The notes under the pieces: model-generated | Told to the model about the DNA's origin: nothing | Seen by the model: only the letters and a program-made list of their open reading frames with translations | Database searches by the model: none | Assembly (NCBI RefSeq): GCF_001298525.1 | Contig: NZ_CP012678.1 | Span: 1,488,001 to 1,552,000 of the forward strand | Length of the DNA: 64,000 nucleotides | From: Psychrobacter urativorans | GTDB taxonomy: Bacteria; Pseudomonadota; Gammaproteobacteria; Pseudomonadales; Moraxellaceae | Direction: 5' to 3' | Part shown: positions 29,374-38,558 of the stretch, one piece after another | Position numbering within the stretch: the stretch's first letter is position 1 | Layout: the number at the start of each line of letters is the position of its first letter | Position numbers and translations under genes: made by a program

Positions 29374-30936
29374 TCATTTATTCTTTTTTAGCATAGGGCG
29401 TATATGTAGTCGTCTACGAAGTCGTCGATGCAACCTTGTGATACGGCGCAAAGGTAATCGTTTCCATACCGTTGTCGGAACAATATCACGAAACGACGCA
29501 CTGGTGCCTGTCTGCGCGCGAAACTCTTCAGACCTTTGTGCAGCCTCTTCTGCGGGCATGTTTTTACCCTGACGCCAGCCGCCATACCAATATAATCCTA
29601 TTCCCATCACGGCGGTTGCCACCATGCCTGCTGGAAACGACAGCCAAAGCGCATCTTCTCCAAGTAGGGGATAAAGCCCAAAAGCAAAGCCAAGACGCAC
29701 TGGGTACATTGAAATTATCATGACAATTAGCGGCCAAATCACATAGCCATTTGCGCGCATGGTGCCAAACAGCACCTGCGCTACCCCAAAAAAGATAAAG
29801 CCCCATGTCGCCATTAACTGAATATGACGCCCAATTGGCACCGCTGCACTGTCACTACCGAGGAAAAACTCTAAAATAGTTTCATCAAAAACGGTCAGCA
29901 GCACGATAATAAAGCCGGTTAATACCAGATTAAAAATAAGCCCCCAACGTGTGATTCCTGCAATCCTGTGCCATTGATTGGCGCCAATGTTCTGTGCCAC
30001 CATCGCACTAGCCGCGGCACTTAGCGCCATTGCAGGCATCTGTACGTATGTCCAAAGCTGCTGGGTGGCACTATAAGCCGCTGTTGTCTGTACCCCTTCG
30101 CGGTTAATCAGCGACAGCATTGTCAACGCCGCCGAAGAGATGACGACCATCTGTAGACCCATCGGCAACCCTTTTGAAAACATCGACCTCAGGATTTCTC
30201 GGTTTACACGCAAAAAGCGCAGCTCCGGCAGTCTAAGTGCCAGCACCGAGCCACGCAGATACATGGTGATGACCATACCAATAAGCGCTAACGTGTTTGC
30301 GATGGCCGTTGCAAAAGCCGCACCAAATATACCCCATTCAGGAAAGGGTCCGAGACCCAAAATCAGCGTCGGTGTCAAAACGAGGTCAATAGCGACCGAT
30401 ATAATGATGAACCAAAGTGGCGTTGTGGAGTCGCCCGTACCGCGCAGCGCCATCATAATTAATGTAAACGTTAATGTAGTGGGCATCGCAATAAAAATCA
30501 TGCGCAGATAAGTCAGCGCAAGGTCTGCGGCGCTTGCCGGCGTACCAAGTAAATCAAGTAACGTTGGTGCAAATATCCACCCTAAAGCCGCCACCACGAT
30601 ACTTATCGGGATAATGCTACCCAACGCCGTTCCCATGGTTTGCTTGACCATGCTATCGTTGCGTTGTCCCATTGCCTGACCAATCAAAATAGTAGACGCC
30701 ATACCAAAACCAAACACAAAGGAGATCAGGATGAACATGAGAATGTTGCCATTCGCTGTGGCTGCTAACGCTTCCTCACCCAAAAATCGACCTACCCAGA
30801 CAGCATTAATCGAGCCATTTAATGACTGTAATGCTGATGACCCAAGGGTTGGTAATGCAAATAGCAGCATTGTTTTAGGAATCGACCCTTTGGTAAGGTC
30901 ACGCCGTTTATGGGTGGAGGTAGCTGTTTTGCTCAA
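29374..30936 (-). CDS. MATE-family efflux transporter
   Basis: 520 aa cation-coupled multidrug exporter of the MATE (NorM/DinF) type. Twelve hydrophobic helices in two similar halves; the opening DLTKGSIPKTMLLFALPTLGSSALQSL is typical, as are the paired motifs around VWVGRFLGEEALAATANG and MVAQNIGANQWHR. The C-terminal 60 residues form a basic cytoplasmic tail. The start is a TTG at 30934-30936 with AGGA 7 nt upstream. A 12-bp inverted repeat lies 29-69 nt upstream (30965-31005). Substrate unknown. Confidence 0.92.
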   Translation of the reverse strand: MSKTATSTHKRRDLTKGSIPKTMLLFALPTLGSSALQSLNGSINAVWVGRFLGEEALAATANGNILMFILISFVFGFGMASTILIGQAMGQRNDSMVKQTMGTALGSIIPISIVVAALGWIFAPTLLDLLGTPASAADLALTYLRMIFIAMPTTLTFTLIMMALRGTGDSTTPLWFIIISVAIDLVLTPTLILGLGPFPEWGIFGAAFATAIANTLALIGMVITMYLRGSVLALRLPELRFLRVNREILRSMFSKGLPMGLQMVVISSAALTMLSLINREGVQTTAAYSATQQLWTYVQMPAMALSAAASAMVAQNIGANQWHRIAGITRWGLIFNLVLTGFIIVLLTVFDETILEFFLGSDSAAVPIGRHIQLMATWGFIFFGVAQVLFGTMRANGYVIWPLIVMIISMYPVRLGFAFGLYPLLGEDALWLSFPAGMVATAVMGIGLYWYGGWRQGKNMPAEEAAQRSEEFRAQTGTSASFRDIVPTTVWKRLPLRRITRLHRRLRRRLHIRPMLKKNK

Positions 30937-30964
30937 TGTCTATCCTTTTGCGCTGTTCAAAATG

Positions 30965-31005
30965 TTGGTCTCTTTTATAGAAAAGCGTCCTACAAAAGAG
31001 ACCAA
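30965..31005 (-). promoter_or_regulatory. 12-bp perfect inverted repeat in the MATE gene leader
   Basis: TTGGTCTCTTTT (30965-30976) and AAAAGAGACCAA (30994-31005), 17-nt spacer, 29 nt before the TTG start. Either a repressor operator or an RNA hairpin controlling translation. No T-run of a terminator on the minus strand. Confidence 0.55.
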
Positions 31006-31388
31006 ATCGTTAACTTTGGATTGATTAGATGAAAACAGTTATTATAAATGAGCGAGTTCCTGTCCTTTGAATTAAAAATGTAATCAGACAATGCTAAACC
31101 CACCGCACCCATTATTGTCCGTCATTAAAAGGACCGTAGCAGAATAACTTTTTTTATTGTCCATATGGATAACGCACTTTACGCTAGCAGCGCCTACCAA
31201 ACGTTGCAATGGTCATGCTGTCTTCAGTCTAGGCGTAAGAGGTGCTTGTGTTAAGATTACTCCTTTTAAATATGACCTTTTTAAAGAATCACGGCAACAT
31301 TAATAAAAGCAAACACTACAACACCAACCACAATGGTAAACGGTCGCTTACCGCTACTTTTGGCAGCTTTGGCCCAAGGATTTATTTT
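31006..31388. other. Divergent intergenic region between the MATE pump and the hydrolase
   Basis: 383 nt without a supported gene. An in-frame extension of the downstream hydrolase frame reaches 31242 but has no family similarity. AAGGA at 31376-31380 is the hydrolase ribosome binding site. Promoters for both genes should be here. Confidence 0.4.
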
Positions 31389-32336
31389 ATGATACTAGTG
31401 CGTACCGGACTCACGGCTTTGTTAACCCTGTCTATCATCGGCTGCACCACGCCCAATACTTTTACCGTTGCCACCACCCAAAAACTGGTACAGCATGAAC
31501 GCTTTAAATCAAGCCTTGAGACCAAAGCGTTTACGCTAGCGTCCGGCGATAATATGACTTATCTAGAAGGCGGTAACTTAGCAGGTAAGCCTTTATTATT
31601 AATACATGGTTTTGGCGGTAATAAAGACAATTTCACCCGTATTGCAGAAAAATTAGGCAATTATCATCTCATTATCCCAGACCTCTTGGGCTTTGGTAAT
31701 TCAAGTAAACCTATGGCGGCAGACTATTGCGCTGATGCGCAGGCGCAGCGATTGCATGAGCTGATGCAAGCCAAAGGCTTAGCATCTAACATTCATATCG
31801 GCGGTAATTCGATGGGCGGCGCGATCAGTGTCGCTTATGCCGCCATGTATCCTGACAGCGTTAAAAGCTTGTGGTTATTGGACAGCGCAGGTTTTTGGTC
31901 GGCAGGGCTGTATGATAGATATCAACATGCCACCGCCGATAACAATCCTCTCGTTGTCGCCAATACTCAAGAGTATTTTAAACTGTATAAATTGGTGATG
32001 AATAAGCCGCCCTTTATACCTAAAACCGTGCAAGCGGTCTTTGCGCAAGAAAATATCGCCAATCGCAATTTGCAAACCAAAATCATCGAACAAATCGTGG
32101 AAGATAATGTGGAGACACGCGCCAAAGTCGTCGCCCAATATAATATTCCCACCTTAATTGTTTGGGGACAAAAAGACCAAGTAATCAAGCTTGAAACCGT
32201 GAACTTGATGGCTGAATTGATGCCAAAGGCGCAAATCATTACGATGCCGAAAATTGGTCATGTACCGATGATAGAGGCAGTGAAAGAGACGGCGAAGGAT
32301 TATAAAAAGTTTCGGGCGGGGATTAAGAGTGAGTAA
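31389..32336 (+). CDS. Alpha/beta-hydrolase lipoprotein
   Basis: 315 aa. The signal peptide ends in the lipobox LSIIGC (lipid-modified C19). Hydrolase fold: oxyanion HGFGG (73-77), nucleophile S141 in GGNSMGGA, Asp in WGQKDQVIK and His in IGHVPMIEA complete the triad. Probably an esterase or lipase at the inner face of the outer membrane or in the periplasm; substrate unknown. ATG 31389 is chosen because AAGGA lies 8 nt upstream and it restores the signal peptide at the N-terminus. Confidence 0.88.
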   Translation: MILVRTGLTALLTLSIIGCTTPNTFTVATTQKLVQHERFKSSLETKAFTLASGDNMTYLEGGNLAGKPLLLIHGFGGNKDNFTRIAEKLGNYHLIIPDLLGFGNSSKPMAADYCADAQAQRLHELMQAKGLASNIHIGGNSMGGAISVAYAAMYPDSVKSLWLLDSAGFWSAGLYDRYQHATADNNPLVVANTQEYFKLYKLVMNKPPFIPKTVQAVFAQENIANRNLQTKIIEQIVEDNVETRAKVVAQYNIPTLIVWGQKDQVIKLETVNLMAELMPKAQIITMPKIGHVPMIEAVKETAKDYKKFRAGIKSE

Positions 32337-32397
32337 TTGCTGTCAGCGGAAAGGCAGTTATTCTCAAAATATTAGCTTTTATAATAATAGAGTCCAA

Positions 32398-32438
32398 ATA
32401 AAAAAAGAAACATCAGTATGTCTGGTGTTTCTTTTTTT
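32398..32438. terminator. Bidirectional intrinsic terminator
   Basis: AAAAAAGAAACATCAG pairs with CTGGTGTTTCTTTTTT (one T-G wobble) around a short loop. Lies between the convergent hydrolase (+) and DsrE-like (-) genes. Confidence 0.8.
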
Positions 32439-32561
32439 ATTGAGTAGAAAATAGTAGAGTGAGTCAGTTTTTTTAAGCCTAACAAAATAATTTATAAAAC
32501 GTAAACTGTTTTAAACAATTAGCAGAAATTAGCTTCATTCACTTTTCAGCTTACTTATTCA

Positions 32562-32936
32562 TTAGTTCAACTGTAACGAGCCTTTTGCACTCATCAGTAA
32601 GTTAACCACATCATCGGCACTAATGACACCGAAGCGAGGGTCAATTGTTGATTCAGCAACATTATTGTGAATCATGCATGCTTTACACACCAATACTTGA
32701 CCACCTTGCTCCATAAAGGCTTGTAGTAGTTTAGCAGCAGGTTCAAAAGGCGCACCTATATCAATGCCATCTAGCGCGTTAGGTAACGCTAAATGTACGG
32801 CATCTACCATCAAGATGAGCGTCGAGGAATGACCTCTTTTGAGTGCTGTGACTGCCATCGTAAATGCTAAAGTTATTTTGTTTGGGTTGGTTTCGTTATC
32901 AAATAAAGTACCGACATAATCTGTAGTTGTTAGCAT
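32562..32936 (-). CDS. DsrE-family protein
   Basis: 124 aa single-domain protein of the DsrE/DsrF-like fold (sulfur-relay family). Seen: an N-terminal strand-helix with ITLAFTMAVTALKRGHSSTLILMVDAVHLAL and, near the C-terminus, GGQVLVCKACMIHNNV with a CxxC-like pair (CKAC). ATG 32936 has GGAG 7 nt upstream; a TTG four codons earlier is unlikely. Probably a cytosolic sulfur-binding or peroxiredoxin-like protein. The role is not evident. Confidence 0.8.
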   Translation of the reverse strand: MLTTTDYVGTLFDNETNPNKITLAFTMAVTALKRGHSSTLILMVDAVHLALPNALDGIDIGAPFEPAAKLLQAFMEQGGQVLVCKACMIHNNVAESTIDPRFGVISADDVVNLLMSAKGSLQLN

Positions 32937-33141
32937 GTCAATCTCCAAATAAGCTGCATAGGAATATATATGAGGAATGTATCTGAATCACTGACATTCT
33001 AACATTTATTATACTTTTTTATATAATGTATTGTTGTTAGATAGTAATCTTGAAGTTAACTCATTATATTAATTTTCGAGGCAATGCTAAAGTAAACGCA
33101 ACCCGACCTATAAACTAAATGACGTTATGAGTTTTTAGAAA

Positions 33142-33684
33142 TCAATCCATCGGTGGCCAAGGACGATCTTGATCGCTCTCAATCCATTCAGCCACATAGC
33201 CAGTCGGTGGCAACTTCCAATCCGCTTTACCCAATGCCGCAAGTACCCGTGCCGTCTCAATCACTTTTCCGCCTTCAGTCACACCCGTTCGTAGTAGCGC
33301 TGATGAGCACGGTTTGCCTTTGACCCACATCGATTGTTCCACGTATATCCAACGCTTATCAATGGCCACGATTTGAGTTTTCATGGTAACTTTATCAAAG
33401 GCGCGAATACGCTTACGATATTGAATCGTGCTGCCTGCCACCACCAAGCCCCAACGCTGTTTTAAAAGCTGTTTTCCAAGTCCCGTACGCACGGCAAAAT
33501 CCGTCCGTCCCAAGTAATACAGCGTCAGCACGCGTCCATTATTCATCTCTAAAAAATTATCAATATCCGTTAAACGCCAGCGCAGTGTTATCTCGCCAAC
33601 CTTAGAGAGCGGTAGCGTATTGCCTTTTTTTACTTGTAGAGCGGCGTGTGCAATAGTGGTGGCATAGCGAATAAACGGATACAT
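33142..33684 (-). CDS. Acyl-CoA thioesterase-like (hot-dog fold, THEM6 type)
   Basis: 180 aa. Matches the 4-hydroxybenzoyl-CoA-thioesterase-like family: RWRLTDIDNFLEMNNGRVLTLYYLGRTDFAVRTG has the D-x-F-x-E-MNN pattern found in THEM6-like proteins, followed by STIQYRKRIRAFDKVTMKTQI. Basic N-terminus. Cytosolic. Substrate and exact activity unknown. It shares strand with the YheT-like gene 103 nt upstream and may be co-transcribed. Confidence 0.82.
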   Translation of the reverse strand: MYPFIRYATTIAHAALQVKKGNTLPLSKVGEITLRWRLTDIDNFLEMNNGRVLTLYYLGRTDFAVRTGLGKQLLKQRWGLVVAGSTIQYRKRIRAFDKVTMKTQIVAIDKRWIYVEQSMWVKGKPCSSALLRTGVTEGGKVIETARVLAALGKADWKLPPTGYVAEWIESDQDRPWPPMD

Positions 33685-33787
33685 AGCAGCACTCTTTTTT
33701 TAGGTCTATTTTTCAGGCTTATTGTTAGGTGTGTTTTTAGGCTTAGATTTTTGCTTGATCAATTAGCGATACTTTTTCAGGGCGATT

Positions 33788-34771
33788 TCACATACGTGAC
33801 GCTACATCTTTAAAGAAGCTTATCGCGGTTTCAGGTAACCAGTCCAAATTAAACTTCCGATCTTGATAATCTAAAAAGCCAATATGCCCACCATGCTGAG
33901 TATTTAGCAATGTGACGCTGTTAGACACGTCACCGTTGGTGGCAACCGCGCCTAAGAATGGATCATCTTTGGCACTGATTACTAAGGTCGGCTTGGCAAT
34001 ATGAATCAGATGCGGTAGGGCAGAGGCTTTATTATAATAGTCATTTTTGGAGCGATAGCCGTGGCGCGGTGCGGTAAAAATATTATCAAATTCACTGATA
34101 AGATTGGTCGCTTTAACGGCTTTAATTTCCTCTTCAGTAAGGTTGTTATCAATGGCTTTTTGGATAATCGGGTGCAGCAGATAGGGGGTGTAAATACGCC
34201 TACCGACAAAACGCTCCATCGCTATTGATGAAGACAGTAAATCGACTGGCGCTGATGCCACGACCGCCGCGACGCAAATGGCTTTTTCGTTATAGTCACT
34301 CATATATTTCGCGAGCGCATTACCACCTAGAGAGACGCCAACGCCATATATGGTGCTGTATTTGCGCGCTAAATATTGCAATGAGTGCTCAAGCTCTTTG
34401 GTATCACCTGCGTCATAAAATACTGAGCCTTTAATCGGGACGCCGCCACAACTGCGAAAATGGGCGACTACAAAATGCCAGCCTTGACGGTGTGCGGCAT
34501 ACGCTAAGGTACGGGCGTAATGGCTGTGGCTACTGCCTTCCATTCCATGAAAAAGTACCACGAGCGGCTTATGATATTTATCATCCGATAAGACGATATC
34601 GTTGGTATCATAAAAGTCGTAAGCAACCTCGCTTTCATCGAGCGAGTCTTTGACCAGTTCGCGCCGATAGATAGGCACATCAGGGGCGATAAATTTTGGC
34701 AATATGGTTTGCAAATGCGCATTCGCGAGCCAAAAGGGCGGTTTAAATTCGGTATAGGTAAAAGTACTCAT
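33788..34771 (-). CDS. YheT-family alpha/beta hydrolase
   Basis: 327 aa. Family signature near the N-terminus: PPFWLANAHLQTILP; oxyanion FHGMEGSS; nucleophile elbow GVSLGGNALAKY; Asp in SAKDDPFLG; His in GGHIGF. These are the catalytic triad and motifs of YheT/ABHD1-3-like esterases. Cytosolic; the natural substrate is not known. ATG start. Confidence 0.9.
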   Translation of the reverse strand: MSTFTYTEFKPPFWLANAHLQTILPKFIAPDVPIYRRELVKDSLDESEVAYDFYDTNDIVLSDDKYHKPLVVLFHGMEGSSHSHYARTLAYAAHRQGWHFVVAHFRSCGGVPIKGSVFYDAGDTKELEHSLQYLARKYSTIYGVGVSLGGNALAKYMSDYNEKAICVAAVVASAPVDLLSSSIAMERFVGRRIYTPYLLHPIIQKAIDNNLTEEEIKAVKATNLISEFDNIFTAPRHGYRSKNDYYNKASALPHLIHIAKPTLVISAKDDPFLGAVATNGDVSNSVTLLNTQHGGHIGFLDYQDRKFNLDWLPETAISFFKDVASRM

Positions 34772-34899
34772 AAAAGGGTATCAAATAATATTAAGGTATT
34801 AGAAATGGGAGCAAATGGGGCAATTAACAAGTATGGCGACCATTTAAACGTTAATAACTGAACATTAATAAATATCAACGCTATCAACCAAAAAAATTA

Positions 34900-34915
34900 A
34901 GTTTCACGTGAAACG
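34900..34915. promoter_or_regulatory. parS site, perfect core
   Basis: AGTTTCACGTGAAACG in the gap between yheT-like and yigZ; the 14-bp core is perfect. Confidence 0.7.
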
Positions 34916-34949
34916 TTGAATTCATGTGTGAATAATTAATCAGGATTAA

Positions 34950-35549
34950 TTATTCTTCAGTCGACAAGACTTTACCTGCCATTGCCAATTCAGCTTTTAA
35001 CTGGTCAACATCCCGCTCAGCGATAGTAATGGTCAATAACACTTGCTTGCTATAAGCCACCTCGTCAATCGTGCCATGTAAACTATCAACTACATAGCGA
35101 CATTGGGCTTCGGTCGCGAACTCTGCTTGAATGTGGAGTTGGGTCATTGGTACATAAGGGCATAATATCATCTCATCAACAGCCGCTTGCGCAGAACCCG
35201 CATACGCCCGCGTCAGACCACCAGCCCCCAATTTAATACCACCAAAATAGCGCACCACAATGATAATAATATTGCCAATTGACTTATGTTGCAGCACATT
35301 TAATATCGGACGACCTGCTGTACCATTTGGTTCGCCATCATCGTCAAAGCCTGCACTGGTCGTATTATGAGGGTCACCGATAATATACGCCCAGCACCAG
35401 TGACGGGCATCGGCATATTGCCCGCGTAATTGTTCCACGTGAAACATGGCTTGTTCACGCGAGGTTACGGGATAAGCATAAGCGATGAACTCAGATTTCT
35501 TAATCTCAAGACGGGTATGCACCGCGCGTTGTAGCGTTTGATAGCTCAT
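34950..35549 (-). CDS. yigZ: YigZ/IMPACT-family protein
   Basis: 199 aa. IMPACT N-terminal domain with KKSEFIAYAYPV, the AGFDDDGEPNGTAGRPIL signature, VVRYFGGIKLGAGGLTRAY and a C-terminal ferredoxin-like DUF1949 domain. A conserved bacterial protein tied to translation or stress, biochemical role unclear. A parS-like palindrome with one mismatch lies inside the gene at 35431-35446. Intact and of normal length. Confidence 0.92.
   Translation of the reverse strand: MSYQTLQRAVHTRLEIKKSEFIAYAYPVTSREQAMFHVEQLRGQYADARHWCWAYIIGDPHNTTSAGFDDDGEPNGTAGRPILNVLQHKSIGNIIIIVVRYFGGIKLGAGGLTRAYAGSAQAAVDEMILCPYVPMTQLHIQAEFATEAQCRYVVDSLHGTIDEVAYSKQVLLTITIAERDVDQLKAELAMAGKVLSTEE
35431..35446. promoter_or_regulatory. 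parS-like palindrome, one core mismatch
   Basis: TGTTCCACGTGAAACA inside yigZ; only the fifth base differs from the consensus ParB site. Confidence 0.5.
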
Positions 35550-35663
35550 ATTTAATCAGGGTCTAGGTTGAATATGATAAACTTACAGTATTATCACAGC
35601 TGACCATATTTGGCAGCGTGTTCATTTTATTCCCCACTATAGCAACTGATGGTAGCAAATAGC

Positions 35664-36368
35664 ATGCGTTTAGATAAATTTATTAGTAAGGCCACCGAGC
35701 TGTCGCGTAAAGAAGCCAAAAAAATCCTGCACGCGGGCGAAGTCACAGTTAATGATAGCGTGACCAAAGACGTTGGCTTACACGTCGACATCGAAAATGA
35801 TGAAATCGTTTGGGCAGGCGAGCCGTTATCGGTAGCGACGGGCAATCGTTATATTTTATTGCATAAGCCGGAAGGCTTTGAATGTACCTTGAAAGTAAAA
35901 GAACATCCTATCGTCACTGAATTGATTGCCGTGCCTGAATTGGGTAGCTTACGTATTGCAGGACGTTTGGACGTCGATACAACAGGTGCGCTGCTGATTA
36001 GTGATGATGGAAAATGGTTACACCGCGTCACCAGTCCTAAGCACGAACACGCCAAAATCTATGAGCTGACGTTGGCTGAGCCGATGGATGAAGCGCAGCA
36101 AGCCAATGCGGTCGAAGAAGTGGCGCAAGGTATCTTATTAGAAGGCGAACATGAAGAAACCAAGCCTGCGGTTCTCGAATTTATCGACGCGACGCATGCG
36201 CGCTTGACCTTAGAGCAAGGCAAATACCATCAAGTCAAACGTATGATGGGTTACTTCGGTAATCGTGTTACCGAGCTGCATCGCGCCAGTATTGGGCATA
36301 TTACTTTAGAAGGGTTAGATAAAGGCGACAGTCGCTTTTTAACCCCAGAAGAAGTGGCAAAATTTTAG
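35664..36368 (+). CDS. rsuA: 16S rRNA pseudouridine-516 synthase RsuA
   Basis: Makes pseudouridine 516 in 16S rRNA. The S4 RNA-binding domain begins MRLDKFISKATELSRKEAK; the catalytic motif AGRLDVDTTGALLIS holds the Asp nucleophile; GKYHQVKRM and FGNRVTELHR follow. 234 aa from ATG 35664; an ATG five codons earlier (35649) is also possible, neither with a strong ribosome binding site. RluE or RluB-like substrate specificity cannot be excluded, but length and motifs favour RsuA. Confidence 0.88.
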   Translation: MRLDKFISKATELSRKEAKKILHAGEVTVNDSVTKDVGLHVDIENDEIVWAGEPLSVATGNRYILLHKPEGFECTLKVKEHPIVTELIAVPELGSLRIAGRLDVDTTGALLISDDGKWLHRVTSPKHEHAKIYELTLAEPMDEAQQANAVEEVAQGILLEGEHEETKPAVLEFIDATHARLTLEQGKYHQVKRMMGYFGNRVTELHRASIGHITLEGLDKGDSRFLTPEEVAKF

Positions 36369-36443
36369 TAAGAAAAAAGCTTTAATGCACTTTTGAGGTT
36401 AAGTCTAAGTCTAATCTAATAGTGTATATCTAAAAGTTATCAT

Positions 36444-36497
36444 AAAAAATAGCGGTAACCATTTTCTGATTTGGAAGAGGGCTGCCGTTATTTTTTT
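36444..36497 (+). terminator. Probable terminator after rsuA
   Basis: AAAAAATAGCGGTAACC pairs, with wobbles, with 36481-36497 (GCTGCCGTTATTTTTTT) around a loop of about 20 nt. The rest of the 337-nt gap before the next gene shows nothing recognisable. Confidence 0.55.
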
Positions 36498-36705
36498 GCT
36501 TATTGATAACGTTGGTCTTAATTTATAAACGTTATATAAATCGGCTGTGTTGCCTGTCTCTTAAACCTCAGTAGCAGTTTTGCAAAATAACCGCCTTATC
36601 CCGACCGACCATTTCATGATGTGATACAGTCCTTATCAGCTTAATTAATCTACTTTTTTACATAGTGTGATTAGCATTTATTAAAATTCTGATAGGACTT
36701 ACCCT

Positions 36706-37770
36706 GTGAAACGACCTGTATTCAAATTTGCCAGTATAATGAGCGCGATATTATTAGCGACGACTGCTTGTGCGCAACCTGCGACTTCCCAATCGGTCAC
36801 TCAAAACGCTAAACAAAATATGCAAAATACACCAGTAGCGGGAAAAGTTAGCGCGACTGTCGATAGCCGATTACGCCAAGTATTGACCCAAGCCGGTATT
36901 AAAGCGCAAATAACCTCTATCGTGCCATCGAATTTACCTAATTTGTATCAAGTCAGCCTAGCGGGTCAACCACCGCTACATATCAGCGCCGATGGTAAAT
37001 ACGTCATCCAAGGTGAGCTACAAAAGAACCCAAGCAAGCGTCAAGTAACCAAAATATCTGCGCGTAGCACGAGCGCGCAAATCGGTATGCCAGTAAGCGC
37101 CGCGGTCAAATCTTCAATGCTTGCCAATATGAGCGCTCTGAAAAATATGAGTGCTAAAACGCCGTTTTTCTATACCGCTATTCCGGGCGTGATTTGGGGC
37201 GCAACGCTTGAAGGTGTGCCGTTTTTAATCTCGGATGATGCGCAGTATGTTACCGATGGCGAGATATCGGTCATTGAAAATGGTCAATTTACCGGACTGG
37301 ATGCCAATTTTGAAAAACGCAAAAACCAATCAGTATTTAAAAGTTTAGATGAGTCGCAGCTGATTACTTATCCCGCAACCAGCCCTGAAAAAGCGGTTAT
37401 TTATGTGGCAACCGATGTTAACTGTCCTTATTGCCGCATGCTACACAAGCAAATGAGCGCGCTGAATAAAAAAGGCGTGACCGTCAAGACGATTGGCTAT
37501 CCCATCTATGAGCAGTCACCTGAGCAAATGCGCGGTATTTGGTGTCAAACCAGTGATCCCAGTCGCCGTAACGCGTTAGATAGCGCAATGCTCACCGGAA
37601 AAATGACCCCAGCACCTACAAGCTGTAAAGCAAATCATGTGACTCCGAACCGCGAAAAAGCGGCGGGACTTGCGGTAGTTGCGACCCCTGCTATTTTCCG
37701 TGACGATGGCGAGCTGTATCAAGCCAGCTTTGAAAGTCCGGAGTTTTTAGAGTTTTTAGGGGTTCAATAA
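36706..37770 (+). CDS. Periplasmic DsbC-like thiol:disulfide isomerase with two N-terminal domains
   Basis: 354 aa, against about 215-240 for DsbC. Sec signal at residues 1-23 (likely cut after ACA). Two tandem DsbC dimerisation-like domains follow: SIVPSNLPNLYQVSLAG...HISADGKYVIQGEL (about 69-103) and TAIPGVIWGATLEGVPFLISDDAQYVTDGEI (about 155-185). The thioredoxin-like catalytic domain has CPYC (238-241) and the cis-Pro loop ATPAIF. GTG start with AGGACT upstream. Likely acts on misfolded periplasmic disulfides. Strong terminator downstream. Confidence 0.87.
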   Translation: MKRPVFKFASIMSAILLATTACAQPATSQSVTQNAKQNMQNTPVAGKVSATVDSRLRQVLTQAGIKAQITSIVPSNLPNLYQVSLAGQPPLHISADGKYVIQGELQKNPSKRQVTKISARSTSAQIGMPVSAAVKSSMLANMSALKNMSAKTPFFYTAIPGVIWGATLEGVPFLISDDAQYVTDGEISVIENGQFTGLDANFEKRKNQSVFKSLDESQLITYPATSPEKAVIYVATDVNCPYCRMLHKQMSALNKKGVTVKTIGYPIYEQSPEQMRGIWCQTSDPSRRNALDSAMLTGKMTPAPTSCKANHVTPNREKAAGLAVVATPAIFRDDGELYQASFESPEFLEFLGVQ

Positions 37771-37814
37771 ACACTCAGTCAGTATCCATTAAAAATAAGT
37801 GCTGTACTTAACTT

Positions 37815-37853
37815 AAACCGCCGTATCAATGCATGTTGATACGGCGGTTTTTT
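37815..37853. terminator. Strong intrinsic terminator
   Basis: Perfect stem AAACCGCCGTATCAA/TTGATACGGCGGTTT with a 6-nt loop and T-tail. Serves the DsbC-like gene and probably the convergent DUF2939 gene. Confidence 0.92.
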
Positions 37854-37898
37854 GATGGCTGCTAACGGATAGTTAATACAGTAGTTATAGCAAAGGGT

Positions 37899-38558
37899 TT
37901 AAGGCAATACCACATCAACAATTTTCCACGTTATCAACCCTTGACGCTGCATATTAATCGTTAACGGGTAACCTTTAACTTGCCCACTAATGGTAAAGCA
38001 ATTGATACCGCAATAGCTGAGCGTTGGCTTGGCACTGTCCGTACCTTTCGCCACGTGTTGTTCTAGCTCATCCGCTTGCTTGGTCATCATATTCTGAATC
38101 TGATTTTTCACCACCGCATTGACGTCACCGCGCTGGACAATCATATCGCGAATCAGTATTTTTAAATCAATTTGATTGCTTGAGATAGCCCATGCAGCGG
38201 CAAGCTCTTTGGTCGCGGTATTGGCTTGACCTTGAGTATCAATTAATTGCTCTATATTTTCTGGCGTGATTGCGCCATCTACGGCTTGCACGATAAATTC
38301 ATCGGCGGCTTGGGTAAGGGCATCCCCGCCCAATTCAGCAATGGCGGGATATTGACTCATGGTAGCCGCAAATTTATCCGTCAGCTGTTTATTGATACTT
38401 GGGCGCAGCTGCTCATAGTCAATCGCCGCTGAGATAGTCGCGCCATCTTTAGCATCATAGGCTTTTTTAAGCTGATAGGCGCTGTAATAAGGTGAGCCGG
38501 CATAGATTGCCACGGCGATAACGACCAGTAACGACAGTAATATGGTCAGTTTTTTCAT
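37899..38558 (-). CDS. DUF2939 membrane-anchored protein
   Basis: 219 aa. One N-terminal helix (about 4-22, LTILLSLLVVIAVAIYAGS), then an extracytoplasmic domain with SPYYSAYQLKKAYDAKDGATISAAIDYEQLRPSINKQL, the hallmark of DUF2939. A CGINC pair occurs near residue 186. Probably a periplasmic protein anchored by an uncleaved signal. Function unknown. Confidence 0.85.
   Translation of the reverse strand: MKKLTILLSLLVVIAVAIYAGSPYYSAYQLKKAYDAKDGATISAAIDYEQLRPSINKQLTDKFAATMSQYPAIAELGGDALTQAADEFIVQAVDGAITPENIEQLIDTQGQANTATKELAAAWAISSNQIDLKILIRDMIVQRGDVNAVVKNQIQNMMTKQADELEQHVAKGTDSAKPTLSYCGINCFTISGQVKGYPLTINMQRQGLITWKIVDVVLP

Noticed and set aside
30965..31005. Guanidine-type riboswitch before the MATE gene
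   Set aside because: Only one hairpin is present and the typical paired ACGR loops of the mini-ykkC class are not seen. Kept only as an unassigned dyad.
31242..31388. N-terminal 49-codon extension of the hydrolase
   Set aside because: ATG 31389 has AAGGA at the right spacing and starts a lipoprotein signal peptide; the extension would bury that signal.
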